The notes beneath the pieces are model-generated. The model was not told the origin of the DNA and ran no database searches. It saw nothing but the letters and a program-made list of their open reading frames with translations. Of a stretch of 40,466 nt of DNA, positions 1-8,186 are shown piece after piece. Source of the DNA: an uncultured Marinobacter sp. Lineage in GTDB: Bacteria > Pseudomonadota > Gammaproteobacteria > Pseudomonadales > Oleiphilaceae. The stretch's first letter is position 1, and each line of letters opens with the position of its first letter. The stretch is taken from assembly GCA_913057975.1 (NCBI GenBank), contig CAJXOQ010000011.1:1-40466 (forward strand). Direction: 5' to 3'. A program made the position numbers and the translations under genes.

Positions 1-49
1 ACGAGATAGGAGTCCGTCTCGTGGGCTCGGAGATGTGTATAAGAGACAG
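1..49 (+). other. Untrimmed Nextera i7 adapter (artefact)
   Basis: Bases 1-49 consist of the end of the P7 arm, the 8-base index AGGAGTCC (which I recall as the N705 index), the Nextera read-2 linker, and the 19-bp Tn5 mosaic end AGATGTGTATAAGAGACAG at 31-49. The reverse complement of all 49 bases closes the window. This is library adapter, not genome. It also creates a false ATG that would add the tell-tale residues MYKRQ to the first gene. Confidence 0.98.
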
Positions 50-487
50 ATCCTCGGGTTGGTCGCAGACTCGGGTTATCCACCGGCGTTGATTACGTTT
101 GAGTTGACGGAAAGCGTGATGGTGAACGATGTGGATGCCGTTGTCGAAAAGATGGAGAAGATACGGAACTTTGGCTGCACATTCTCGCTGGACGATTTCG
201 GGACGGGTTATTCGTCGCTCTCCCAGTTGCGCCGGCTACCGATATCGGAAATCAAGATTGACCGGTCATTTGTGCTTTCAGCGTTAAGCGATTCCACGTC
301 TGCCGATATTGTCGATATGGTGAAACGTATCGGCGAATCCATGAATGTTCGAGTTGTGGCGGAGGGAGTGGAAACGCAGGAACATGCTGATTTCCTGAAG
401 GCCTATCATCCGGGGGTTTATTTACAGGGGTACTTCTTTGGGCGTCCGGAGCCGCTGTGGGCATTTTTCGCAGACGGGGCGAATTGA
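50..487 (+). CDS. EAL-domain cyclic-di-GMP phosphodiesterase, C-terminal part
   Basis: This is the 3' end of a gene cut by the contig edge; the first real codon is at 50 and the apparent ATG at 35 is adapter. About 145 residues remain. They carry the C-terminal half of an EAL domain: ELTES, the loop-6 motif DDFGTGYSSL, IKIDRSFV with the catalytic-site lysine, VVAEGVET with its glutamate, and QGYFFGRPEP at the end. The family hydrolyses cyclic di-GMP to pGpG using two metal ions, and all residues of this half that I can check are intact, so an active enzyme is plausible. The EAL glutamate itself and any N-terminal sensor or GGDEF domain lie outside the window, so a dual GGDEF-EAL protein is possible. 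The gene is convergent with the SulP transporter. Confidence 0.9.
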   Translation: MLGLVADSGYPPALITFELTESVMVNDVDAVVEKMEKIRNFGCTFSLDDFGTGYSSLSQLRRLPISEIKIDRSFVLSALSDSTSADIVDMVKRIGESMNVRVVAEGVETQEHADFLKAYHPGVYLQGYFFGRPEPLWAFFADGAN

Positions 488-514
488 ACCGTCTGCCTGA
501 GTTGGTCCCGGGTA

Positions 515-2200
515 TTACGTCAATGCCTCAATAGCCTTTGCGTCGGTCGCGAAAATGTTCTCCTCTTTGATCAGTTGGGCCAGTCCTGTTCTTGAAAGGG
601 CCTCCCTCAACGGAAGTTTTGGGCCTGACAGGTAGAGGGTAATACCTCTTGCATCCAGAAAGGACCAGATGTCCTGCAGCGTGTCCAGGCCAGTAGAGTC
701 GACCTGATTCAGGGAGGATGCAGAAATAAGCACGGTTCTCAAATCCGGGTCGGCATCCACTCGCTTGCGGATAGAGCGCTCCAGAACAGGTGCTGTCAGG
801 TAAGTGAGAGAGGCGTCCATGCGGACCCCGAGAACCCCCTCGGCAATGGGCGGCAGCTGGTAAAGATGTCGGTCACGAAACCCACCTGACTCGTGAACCC
901 CCAACTCAATGATTCGCGGCATGGCATGGTGGTGAAGGAAGGCGAGCAAAGACGCTGCCATGCCCGCCAGTATGCCCCAGTAAAGATTTGGCACGGTGAC
1001 CAGTGTCACCACAAGGGTGACGAGAGCTACGACGCCATCCTTGGGGTTTTCGCGACTTAATCGGGTAAGCGAGCGGACATCAATCAGCCGGGTGACGGGC
1101 ACGATGATGATGGCGGCGAGAATCGCGGTCGGCAGGTGATACAGGAGCTGGGTAAACCCGAAAAGGGAGATCAGCACCACCAGCGAGGCGATCAGGGAAG
1201 CCCTCGCGGTTTTCGCACCACTGTAGGCATTCAGGGCCGTGCGCGAGAAAGAACCGCTCACGGGGAAGGCACCGCTGAAGCCGCTGGCCATTTTTGCCAG
1301 TCCCTGACCGATTAACTCCTGATTCCGGTCCCACGGTTCCCCCGTTATTCGCGACATGGTGCGGCAACTGGACATCGCTTCGGTAAAGCTGATCAGCGCA
1401 ATGATCGCAGCGGGCAGCAGAAGCGCCAGATGCTGGTCAACGGAGAGTGTCAGAGGCAATGAAGGCTGGGGAAGTCCACTTCCAACCGGCCCGATGACCG
1501 AGCCACCAAGTTCTCCAAATCCCAGCAGGTAACTGCCGGCGATGCCAATCAGGGTAACCACCATCACCGCAGGCAGGCGCGCGGTCAATTTCCCGAGTAA
1601 CAGCAACGCCGCCACGCCACCAAGGCCGAACCCGGCGGTTGCGATCAGCCGCCAGGGAGTGTGTTGCCATTCCTGCCAGAGAGTGGATAACCAGTTATCG
1701 CCGGCGCCTGTATCGAAGCCCAGTAGGGCGGGGATCTGAGAAACGATGATGATGACCGCAGCCGCATTCACGAATCCCTGAACGACAGCGTTCGAGATCA
1801 GGTTGGCAAGAATGCCCATGCGGAACGCGCCCATAAGAAACTGCATGAGCCCGGAATAGAGGGCGAGCCATATCGCCATCACCACCCACTCCGGGGATCC
1901 CGCGTCGGCCATCGGTTGCAGCGCTGCAAAGGTCAACAGGCTGGTCAACGCAACCGGTCCGACCGCAAGCAACGACGATGAGCCGAATAATGCTCCAACG
2001 ATGGCCGGTAACAGCGCTGCGTATAGGCCTGTGACAGGCGGCATTCCGGCAAGTTGAGCATAAGCCAGGGCTTGGGGGACCAGTACCAGGCCAACCGTGA
2101 TGCCGGCAATCGCATCTGCCCGGGTCTGGCGTCTCGTGGGCCTGGCCCACGCCATGAAGGGGAAGAGCCTGACGATCATTTTACTTGAGGATGCCCGCAT
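515..2200 (-). CDS. SulP-family anion transporter with STAS domain
   Basis: A 561-residue inner-membrane transporter of the SulP/SLC26 family, whose members move sulfate, bicarbonate or other anions. The N-terminal half has the family signature: a hydrophobic run containing VLVPQALAYAQLAGMPPVTG followed by LYAALLP, and about ten to twelve membrane segments follow. The last ~110 residues form a cytoplasmic STAS domain with the VDSTGLDTL motif that is usually phosphorylatable or nucleotide-binding. I place the start at 2200 because GGAAG lies five bases before that ATG; an in-frame ATG at 2257 would add 19 residues but has no visible ribosome-binding site. The substrate cannot be read from sequence. 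It lies beside a molybdenum/sulfur-using island, but the intervening cytochrome gene on the other strand argues against a shared operon. Confidence 0.93.
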   Translation of the reverse strand: MRASSSKMIVRLFPFMAWARPTRRQTRADAIAGITVGLVLVPQALAYAQLAGMPPVTGLYAALLPAIVGALFGSSSLLAVGPVALTSLLTFAALQPMADAGSPEWVVMAIWLALYSGLMQFLMGAFRMGILANLISNAVVQGFVNAAAVIIIVSQIPALLGFDTGAGDNWLSTLWQEWQHTPWRLIATAGFGLGGVAALLLLGKLTARLPAVMVVTLIGIAGSYLLGFGELGGSVIGPVGSGLPQPSLPLTLSVDQHLALLLPAAIIALISFTEAMSSCRTMSRITGEPWDRNQELIGQGLAKMASGFSGAFPVSGSFSRTALNAYSGAKTARASLIASLVVLISLFGFTQLLYHLPTAILAAIIIVPVTRLIDVRSLTRLSRENPKDGVVALVTLVVTLVTVPNLYWGILAGMAASLLAFLHHHAMPRIIELGVHESGGFRDRHLYQLPPIAEGVLGVRMDASLTYLTAPVLERSIRKRVDADPDLRTVLISASSLNQVDSTGLDTLQDIWSFLDARGITLYLSGPKLPLREALSRTGLAQLIKEENIFATDAKAIEALT

Positions 2201-2363
2201 AATACTTCCAATTGGCAACGTGTCGCTGTGACGCACGTATCTTGCCTGGCTCTCCATTTAAGGGCTTTGATAACCGTATAGCACATTACCAGCATCAGGG
2301 TAGAGAAAGTAGAATTCGACTCTATGATCTATGCTTTCATAAGGCCGCATGGCACCGCCTCTT

Positions 2364-2399
2364 GAGAGTGAGGGTGAGAGTGCGATTGAGAGTGCGGGG
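2364..2399 (+). repeat. Three-copy 12-bp tandem repeat (GAGAGTGnGrkk)
   Basis: GAGAGTG occurs at 2364, 2376 and 2388, exactly 12 bp apart, with similar filler sequence between copies. The array ends 25 bp before the cytochrome b561 start codon, in the region between the divergent SulP and cytochrome genes. It could be a regulator-binding array or a simple slippage repeat. No other obvious promoter elements were recognised in 2201-2424. Confidence 0.75.
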
Positions 2400-2424
2400 A
2401 TAAGTTCGCTGATGGAGAAGGCGT

Positions 2425-2964
2425 ATGCAACAGATCCAGAAATACCCTACGGGCTGGCGCGTACTGCATTGGGTAATGGCGCTGATGGTTCTGACGCTGA
2501 TACCCGTCGGGCTCTGGATGGCCTCACGCGCGGAAGCGGATATATGGGGGGCGCTGACGAATACTTTGTACAGCATGCATAAAGCCATTGGTTTCAGCGT
2601 GCTGTTACTGATGATCCTGCGGATCGTGGTGAAAATTCGCGTAAAAAGCCCGCCCTATCCAGAGGACATGCCCCGCACATTGCAGATGGCCGCCAAGAGC
2701 GTGCATCACCTGATCTATATACTGCTGGTGGTTACGCCGTTGTTTGGCTGGGCCGGTGTGACGGCGTATCCGGCTTTGGGCATCGTGGGCGATGTCAAAC
2801 TGCCCGCCATGCCTTTTGTGCCACAGGACGAGGACTTGGCTGGCAGTCTGTTTGCGATACACGGGTGGCTCGCCATAACGTTAGGTGTTCTGGTCGCTGG
2901 CCATATCGCAGCGGCCATTCGTCATATGCTCCGTGGGGATGGTATTTTCCGTCGGATGGTTTGA
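2425..2964 (+). CDS. Cytochrome b561 (CybB family)
   Basis: A 179-residue membrane di-haem cytochrome of the CybB/YodB type, length typical for the family. Four hydrophobic segments are visible, near residues 15-32, 52-70, 93-112 and 147-170. Candidate haem-ligating histidines sit in RVLHWVM (His15), SMHKAIGF, the VHHLIY pair, AIHGWL and AGHIAAAIRH. The family oxidises quinol or handles superoxide in the inner membrane. The ATG is preceded by GGAGAAGG at a good distance. It is transcribed towards the tusA-like gene and ends 43 bp from it. Its link to the formate dehydrogenase system is only proximity. Confidence 0.92.
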   Translation: MQQIQKYPTGWRVLHWVMALMVLTLIPVGLWMASRAEADIWGALTNTLYSMHKAIGFSVLLLMILRIVVKIRVKSPPYPEDMPRTLQMAAKSVHHLIYILLVVTPLFGWAGVTAYPALGIVGDVKLPAMPFVPQDEDLAGSLFAIHGWLAITLGVLVAGHIAAAIRHMLRGDGIFRRMV

Positions 2965-3007
2965 GTCGGCATGCCAGGACCGCAACGGGTCTGTTTTGGT
3001 GCGATCG

Positions 3008-3262
3008 CTAAGCCAGGCAGATGCGGTACCGAAGCACCCCGGCATCCTCCTCGCGGACCCATTCAATCCGGTGCCCGGTCAACTCGCACAGCACCTGTAA
3101 ATCCCGACGGCCGCTGGGGTCATCGGCCAGGAATTCTACCTGCGTGCCGCTGGGAAGGCCTTGGGTGCGCTTTTTAAACCGCAGAACGGGCAGGGGGCAT
3201 ACCAGACCGATGGCATCGATTTGGTAAACCTCTGTTTCATTTAGTTGGGACTGTTCAGTCAA
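3008..3262 (-). CDS. TusA/SirA-family sulfur carrier
   Basis: An 84-residue protein of the TusA family, which relays persulfide sulfur between sulfurtransferases. The hallmark CPLP is present as Cys22-Pro-Leu-Pro in the context DAIGLVCPLPVLRFKK, followed by FLADDPSGRRDL and a GHRIEW segment, matching the two-layer alpha/beta fold. No in-frame ATG fits; I choose a TTG at 3262 (giving TEQSQLNETEV...), with a GTG at 3277 as the alternative. The open frame reaches 3340, but that part overlaps the better-supported microprotein in another frame. It is the last gene of the formate dehydrogenase operon, overlapping the end of the microprotein. TusA is known to influence molybdenum-cofactor synthesis, and formate dehydrogenases need a terminal sulfido ligand, so a role in sulfur supply to FdhD or the cofactor is inferred. 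Confidence 0.88.
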   Translation of the reverse strand: MTEQSQLNETEVYQIDAIGLVCPLPVLRFKKRTQGLPSGTQVEFLADDPSGRRDLQVLCELTGHRIEWVREEDAGVLRYRICLA

Positions 3263-3380
3263 GCCGCACGCTCTCACTGCTGGTTTGCGTGGCTGAGGAC
3301 CACCCGAACTGGTCAAGAGCGACCGGGGCGGCAAAAGCAATCACCAGGGCCGCCACAAATGCCGAAATCATAACCTTCAC
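3255..3380 (-). CDS. Single-pass membrane microprotein coupled to fdhC
   Basis: A 41-codon frame starting with GTG at 3380, whose GTGA overlaps the fdhC stop codon, and preceded by AAAGGAGGG at ideal spacing. The product starts MKVMIS, continues with a hydrophobic stretch (about residues 4-22) that forms one membrane helix or an uncleaved signal, then a short polar tail rich in Ser/Thr ending SSESVRLD. The strong ribosome-binding site, the overlapping start, and the location between fdhC and the tusA-like gene all support translation. I do not recognise a named family. By analogy with small subunits such as CydX or CcoQ it may stabilise the membrane cytochrome subunit; that is inference. It could also be a leader that couples translation to the tusA-like gene it overlaps. 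Confidence 0.72.
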   Translation of the reverse strand: MKVMISAFVAALVIAFAAPVALDQFGWSSATQTSSESVRLD

Positions 3381-4549
3381 GATGACCCTCCTTTGCCCTG
3401 TTTGGCTTCAACCTCGGCAACCCACAGATCGTGGTGCTGTCGCGCCCACTCCACATCAACCTGCCCGTTACCCATGGCATCGAACGCGCCTTCCATACCA
3501 ACCGAGCCAATATAGATGTGGGCGATAATGGCGAGCATCATCACGAACGCGACAATCGAGTGCCAGAGGTTGGCGTACTGCATCTCTTCGTGGGGCGCCA
3601 GATCGGTCTGGAAGCTGGTTCCCAGAACACTGTTCATGATGCCGAAGGTATCGGCAAACATGGGCATCTGAAACGGGAACAGCAGCGACAGCCCGGAAAG
3701 AGACACTGAGACGCCCAGCACCATCACGGTCCAGAAAATGATCTTCTGGCCTGCGTTGAATTTCTTCGCGGACGGGTGGCTCTTGGTGAAGATACCACCG
3801 CCGGCTTTGAGCCATTGCCAGTCCAGCTTATTGGGAATGTTATGGGCCACCCACATGACAAACGTCATCACCAGCCCCAGCATGAACGCCCATGCAACGT
3901 TATTGTGGATCCACTTGGAGCCGGCAGCCAGAGTGGCAAAGGCGTCGGCCCCCATGACCGGGATCAGGAAGCTACGCCCCATCAGGGTGATCAGCCCCGT
4001 CAGGCCCAGGGCGATAAACGAGCCTGCCAGCAGCCAATGGCCGAATCGCTCGACGGCTTTGAATCGTTCAATCGTGGTGCCGGCAGGGCCGCCTTCGATT
4101 TTGATCCTGCCGCGAACAAGGTAGAACACTACCAGCAATGCGATGAAGCCCAGAATGGCACTGCCGCCGTAGGTGATGACCGGCCCTTCACGCAACTGGT
4201 ACCAGCGCACGCCTCCGTCCTGGATCAGAACATTGGCCGCCGGGTTGCGAACCTGGGTTTCAAGGTCGATGTTGTCGTAGCGAATGCCTCGCCAGGCATC
4301 AGCATCGGAGCGCCCGCCACGGGTTCCCAGTGGCTCGTTGATCGGTGCCGCACTGGCGGGATTACCTGTTTCTTTGGAACGGGATTCCCCGTCAGCTTTC
4401 AGCCTTTCCTGGCGGGCCATGATGTCTTCGAGGGTTTGGCCTCCCCCGGTAGACATCTGGTCGGACTCGGGAACGTCCTGCGCCCACACAGGGTTGAAGA
4501 CCAATGTCGCCAGCACCAAAACGGCGGCACCGAATAGTTTACAGTCCAT
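3377..4549 (-). CDS. fdhC: Formate dehydrogenase gamma subunit, cytochrome b556
   Basis: A 390-residue membrane haem-b subunit that takes electrons from the Fe-S subunit and reduces quinone. The chosen start at 4549 has GGAG eight bases upstream and gives a signal peptide ending VWAQ (about residues 1-23); the open frame extends 25 codons further without support. After a ~95-residue periplasmic linker come a first helix near SAILGFIALLVVFYLV and four more membrane helices. Histidines in FGHWL, WIHNN, WVAHN, LWHSI and IAHIY are candidates for the two haems. The long exported N-terminal segment is typical of the Fdh gamma subunits in Shewanella- and Marinobacter-like operons and longer than E. 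coli FdnI. The next gene begins inside its stop codon. Confidence 0.95.
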   Translation of the reverse strand: MDCKLFGAAVLVLATLVFNPVWAQDVPESDQMSTGGGQTLEDIMARQERLKADGESRSKETGNPASAAPINEPLGTRGGRSDADAWRGIRYDNIDLETQVRNPAANVLIQDGGVRWYQLREGPVITYGGSAILGFIALLVVFYLVRGRIKIEGGPAGTTIERFKAVERFGHWLLAGSFIALGLTGLITLMGRSFLIPVMGADAFATLAAGSKWIHNNVAWAFMLGLVMTFVMWVAHNIPNKLDWQWLKAGGGIFTKSHPSAKKFNAGQKIIFWTVMVLGVSVSLSGLSLLFPFQMPMFADTFGIMNSVLGTSFQTDLAPHEEMQYANLWHSIVAFVMMLAIIAHIYIGSVGMEGAFDAMGNGQVDVEWARQHHDLWVAEVEAKQGKGGSS

Positions 4550-4633
4550 GAAAGCACTCCAGCGGAATGAACAAAAAGAATCCGTTGCCTTAACGAATGC
4601 CGGGGCCCAAGGCCCCGGAAACATCCAATGGGC

Positions 4634-5242
4634 TTACGCGCCCTTCTTCTCGTAGGCCGTGCCCCATCCCCAGGCGCCTGAACCAAAACCACGGTTCACC
4701 ACGCGCTGGCGGTAGATGTCCGCCACCTCGTTGCCGTCACCGGCCAACAAGGCTTTGGTCGAGCACATTTCCGCACAGATCGGCAGCTTGCCCTCCGCAA
4801 TACGGTTGCGACCGTACTTGGAGAACTCGGCCGTGGAGTTGTCTTCTTCCGGACCGCCTGCACAGAACGTGCATTTGTCCATCTTGCCCCGGCTACCAAA
4901 ATTGCCCGCTTGCGGGAACTGCGGTGCGCCGAATGGGCAAGCGTAGAAGCAATACCCACAACCAATACACAGATCCTTGGAGTGCAAAACCACACCGTCT
5001 TCGGTCTGGTAGAAGCAGTCCACGGGGCAGACGGCCATACAGGGCGCGTCTGAACAGTGCATGCAGGCTACCGAGATCGAACGCTCACCGGGCTTGCCAT
5101 CTTCAATGGTCACCACGCGTCGACGATTGATGCCCCAGGGAACTTCATGCTCATTCTTGCAGGCCGTTACGCAGGCATTACACTCGATGCAGCGTTCGGC
5201 ATCGCAAAGGAATTTCGCTCTTGCTTGTCCTTCAATGGCCAT
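4634..5242 (-). CDS. fdhB: Formate dehydrogenase beta subunit, four [4Fe-4S] clusters
   Basis: A 202-residue ferredoxin-like electron-transfer subunit. Cysteines form four cluster motifs: C13 and CIECNACVTAC (18-28), CMHCSDAPCMAVCP (60-73), CIGCGYCFYACP (92-103), and CTFC (124-127) with later cysteines in PICAEMC (156-160). It lacks the C-terminal membrane helix found in E. coli FdnH, so it should sit between FdhA and FdhC as a peripheral protein. It has no signal of its own and would be co-exported with the Tat-borne alpha subunit. The ATG follows AGAGGTG. It lies 15 bp after fdhA and 84 bp before fdhC, in the same orientation. Confidence 0.96.
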   Translation of the reverse strand: MAIEGQARAKFLCDAERCIECNACVTACKNEHEVPWGINRRRVVTIEDGKPGERSISVACMHCSDAPCMAVCPVDCFYQTEDGVVLHSKDLCIGCGYCFYACPFGAPQFPQAGNFGSRGKMDKCTFCAGGPEEDNSTAEFSKYGRNRIAEGKLPICAEMCSTKALLAGDGNEVADIYRQRVVNRGFGSGAWGWGTAYEKKGA

Positions 5243-5257
5243 GATCTACACCTCTTG

Positions 5258-8143
5258 TTATGCCGGCATAATCGAACACAGGGTGCACTTGGTCTCTTGC
5301 ATCTGCGTGACCGAGTCATACCCGTATGTTTGAACTGTGTTGGTGGATTCACCCAATACGTAGGGGTCGGAGCCTTTCGGATACTTGTCCCTCAGATCCT
5401 TGCCCTCCAGGTGTCCGCCGAAGTGGAACGGCATGAAGGCTACGCCCTCGCCGACCCGTTCGGTCACCATGGCCTTGACTTTGATGCGTGCACCTTCCGG
5501 GCCAGACACCCAGACATCCTTGCCGTCACGAATGTTCATGTTGTTCGCGTCACGCGGATTCACTTCAATGAACATGTCCTGCTGCAATTCCGCCAGCCAG
5601 GGGTTGGACCGGGTCTCGTCACCACCACCCTCGTATTCCACCAGTCGCCCAGAGGTCAGAATGATGGGGAAGTCCTTGCTGAAGTCCTTCTTCTGGATGG
5701 ACTCGTACAGGGTCGGGACGCGCCAGAAGGTCTTGTCCTCGTAGGTCGGGTAGTCCTTCACCAGGTCTCGGCGGTTGGTATAGAGTGGTTCGCGATGAAG
5801 CGGCACGGGGTCCGGGAAGTTCCAGACGATGGCGCGGGCCTTGGCGTTACCAAAGGGTGCGCACTCGTGTTTGATCGCAACACGCTGAATGCCGCCAGAC
5901 AGGTCGGTTTTCCAGTTGGTTTCGGGGCCGGCAACGGCATCAATGCTGGCCCGCTCTTCGGCCGTCAGGTCGCCATCCCAGCCCAGGTCCATCAGCATCT
6001 GCATGGTGAATTCCGGGTATCCATCCTTGATCTCGGAGTTTTTCGAGTAAACGCCGTCCGCCAGCAGGTTTTCGCCGTTGCGTTCAACGCCAAAGCGGGC
6101 ACGGAAGGTAAGGCCGCCTTTGGACACAGGCAGAGACATGTCATAAAGCACGTGTGTGCCCGGATGGTTCATTTCCGGTGTGCCCCAGGACGGCCACGGT
6201 AGGCCGTAGATATCACCATCGCAGGGGCCACCCACCGCACGCAGTGTGGTCTTGTCAAAGTGATGCTGGTTCGCCATGTGTTTTTTCAGGCGCTCGGGCG
6301 ACTGACCGGTGTAGCCGATGGTCCACATACCGCGGTTGAACTCACGGGTGATGTCCTCGAGCACCGGCTCATCGCCTTCAATGGCAATATTGCGGAACAT
6401 GCGATCGGTGAAACCGAACTTGTCCGCAAACAGCTTCATGATTTCGTGATCGACCTTCGACTCGAACAACGGTTCAACGACTTTTTCACGCCACTGCAGC
6501 GAACGATTGGAAGCGGTAACCGAGCCCGAGGTCTCGAACTGGGTGGTGGCGGGCAGCAGGTAGGCGCCGTCCTTGCGATCGTGCAGCACCGCTGACACAG
6601 TGGGGAAGGGATCCACCACGACCAGCAGGTCGAGCTTTTCCATGGCTTCCTTCATTTCCAGCATCCGGGTCTGGGAGTTGGGCGCGTGGCCCCACAGCAC
6701 CATGGCCCGGGTGTTGTCGGGCTGCTCCAGGTTTTCCTTGGCTTCCAGAACCCCGTCGATCCAGCGGGATACGGGAATGCCTTTCTCGTTCATCATGGCT
6801 CTGGATTTGCCGTCCTTGTCCCACACGGCAAAACGCCCCTTGAGCCAATCCAGGTCCTCCTCCCAGACACGCGCCCAGTGGGCCCAAGAGCCGGCAGACA
6901 GGCCATAGTAGCCAGGCAGAGTGTCGGCCAGCACGCCCAGGTCCGTGGCGCCCTGTACGTTGTCGTGTCCACGGAAGATGTTGGTGCCGCCGCCAGGAGC
7001 GCCCATGTTGCCCAATGCCAGTTGCAGAACACAGTAGGCGCGGGTGTTATTATTGCCATTGGTGTGCTGGGTACCACCCATGCACCAGATGACCGTGCCA
7101 GGGCGGTTATTCGCCAGGGTACGAGCGACGCGCTCAAGCTGTGCTCCAGGCGCACCGGTTACGCGCTTGACTTCCTCAGGGTTCCATTTCTTTACTTCTT
7201 GCCGGATGTCGTCCATGCCATACACCCGGGTGCGGATGAACTCCTTGTCTTCCCAACCGTTCTCGAAGATGTGCCAGAGAATGCCCCAGACCAAAGCAAC
7301 GTCTGAACCTGGCCGGAAACGGACATACTCATCCGCATGGGCAGCTGTACGCGTGAAACGCGGATCACAGACGATCAGTGGCGCGTTGTTTTCTTCCTTG
7401 GCTTTGAGAAGATGCAGCAGCGACACCGGGTGCGCTTCCGCAGGGTTACCGCCGATCAGGAAGATCGCTTGCGAGTTGTGGATGTCGTTGTACGAATTGG
7501 TCATCGCGCCGTAGCCCCAGGTGTTGGCTACACCGGCGACTGTGGTCGAGTGACAGATCCGGGCCTGATGATCGACGTTATTGGTGCCCCAGTAGGCGGC
7601 AAACTTGCGGAACAGGTAGGAGCCCTCGTTGGAGAACTTCGCGCTACCCAGCCAGTAAACCGAGTCCGGGCCGCTTTCCTCGCGAATTTGCAGCATCTTG
7701 TCGCCGATTTCATTGATCGCTTCGTCCCAGGAGATCTTCTTCCACTGGCCGTCGACCATTTTCATCGGGTACTTGAGACGACGCTCGCCGTGGGCATGCT
7801 CGCGCACCGAAGCGCCTTTGGCGCAATGTGCGCCAAGGTTGAAGGGGCTGTCCCAACCCGGCTCCTGTCCGATCCAGGTACCATTCTGGACTTCCGCCAT
7901 CACCGTGCAGCCAACCGAGCAGTGGGTACACACGGACTTTTTGCGAACAACTCCCCCACCTCCCGTCGACGGGGTTGCGGCCTCAACGCGGCCAGACGTC
8001 AGTGACAAAGCTGCCAGACCGCCCACTGTGACGCCGGAGGCGGCCAGAAAACCACGACGATCCATGGTCTTGGCAGTGAGGGATGAAAGTAAAGAACCAG
8101 CACGGGGGCCTTTCGCTACCCCGTTGGTTTTCTTTCTTAACAT
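5258..8143 (-). CDS. fdhA: Formate dehydrogenase alpha subunit, Mo/W-bis-MGD, Cys type
   Basis: The 961-residue catalytic subunit, which oxidises formate to CO2. A twin-arginine signal is visible around MDRRGFLAAS (27-36) followed by a hydrophobic stretch, so the enzyme is exported folded. The N-terminal [4Fe-4S] cluster is bound by C72, C75, C79 and C107, with K109 in HCAKG as the electron-relay lysine. The active site is RICHST, C197-H198, equivalent to the selenocysteine-histidine pair of E. coli FdnG; here it is ordinary TGC cysteine, so no selenium insertion is needed. The C-terminus ends with a Cys pair in KCTLCSIMPA. The ATG follows GAGAGG. The metal cannot be told from sequence; the nearby tungstate transporter makes tungsten possible. 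A 381-codon antisense frame across it is a shadow. Confidence 0.97.
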   Translation of the reverse strand: MLRKKTNGVAKGPRAGSLLSSLTAKTMDRRGFLAASGVTVGGLAALSLTSGRVEAATPSTGGGGVVRKKSVCTHCSVGCTVMAEVQNGTWIGQEPGWDSPFNLGAHCAKGASVREHAHGERRLKYPMKMVDGQWKKISWDEAINEIGDKMLQIREESGPDSVYWLGSAKFSNEGSYLFRKFAAYWGTNNVDHQARICHSTTVAGVANTWGYGAMTNSYNDIHNSQAIFLIGGNPAEAHPVSLLHLLKAKEENNAPLIVCDPRFTRTAAHADEYVRFRPGSDVALVWGILWHIFENGWEDKEFIRTRVYGMDDIRQEVKKWNPEEVKRVTGAPGAQLERVARTLANNRPGTVIWCMGGTQHTNGNNNTRAYCVLQLALGNMGAPGGGTNIFRGHDNVQGATDLGVLADTLPGYYGLSAGSWAHWARVWEEDLDWLKGRFAVWDKDGKSRAMMNEKGIPVSRWIDGVLEAKENLEQPDNTRAMVLWGHAPNSQTRMLEMKEAMEKLDLLVVVDPFPTVSAVLHDRKDGAYLLPATTQFETSGSVTASNRSLQWREKVVEPLFESKVDHEIMKLFADKFGFTDRMFRNIAIEGDEPVLEDITREFNRGMWTIGYTGQSPERLKKHMANQHHFDKTTLRAVGGPCDGDIYGLPWPSWGTPEMNHPGTHVLYDMSLPVSKGGLTFRARFGVERNGENLLADGVYSKNSEIKDGYPEFTMQMLMDLGWDGDLTAEERASIDAVAGPETNWKTDLSGGIQRVAIKHECAPFGNAKARAIVWNFPDPVPLHREPLYTNRRDLVKDYPTYEDKTFWRVPTLYESIQKKDFSKDFPIILTSGRLVEYEGGGDETRSNPWLAELQQDMFIEVNPRDANNMNIRDGKDVWVSGPEGARIKVKAMVTERVGEGVAFMPFHFGGHLEGKDLRDKYPKGSDPYVLGESTNTVQTYGYDSVTQMQETKCTLCSIMPA

Positions 8144-8186
8144 GTCAATTACCTCTCTCTTTTTATTCTCGTTTTACGGAGGTGTG

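Noticed and set aside
3776..4537. 253-codon open frame on the + strand
   Set aside because: Antisense to fdhC; shadow frame.
5057..6202. 381-codon open frame on the + strand
   Set aside because: It lies antisense to fdhB/fdhA, which have unmistakable domains; long shadow frames are common in GC-rich genes, and its translation has no recognisable family.
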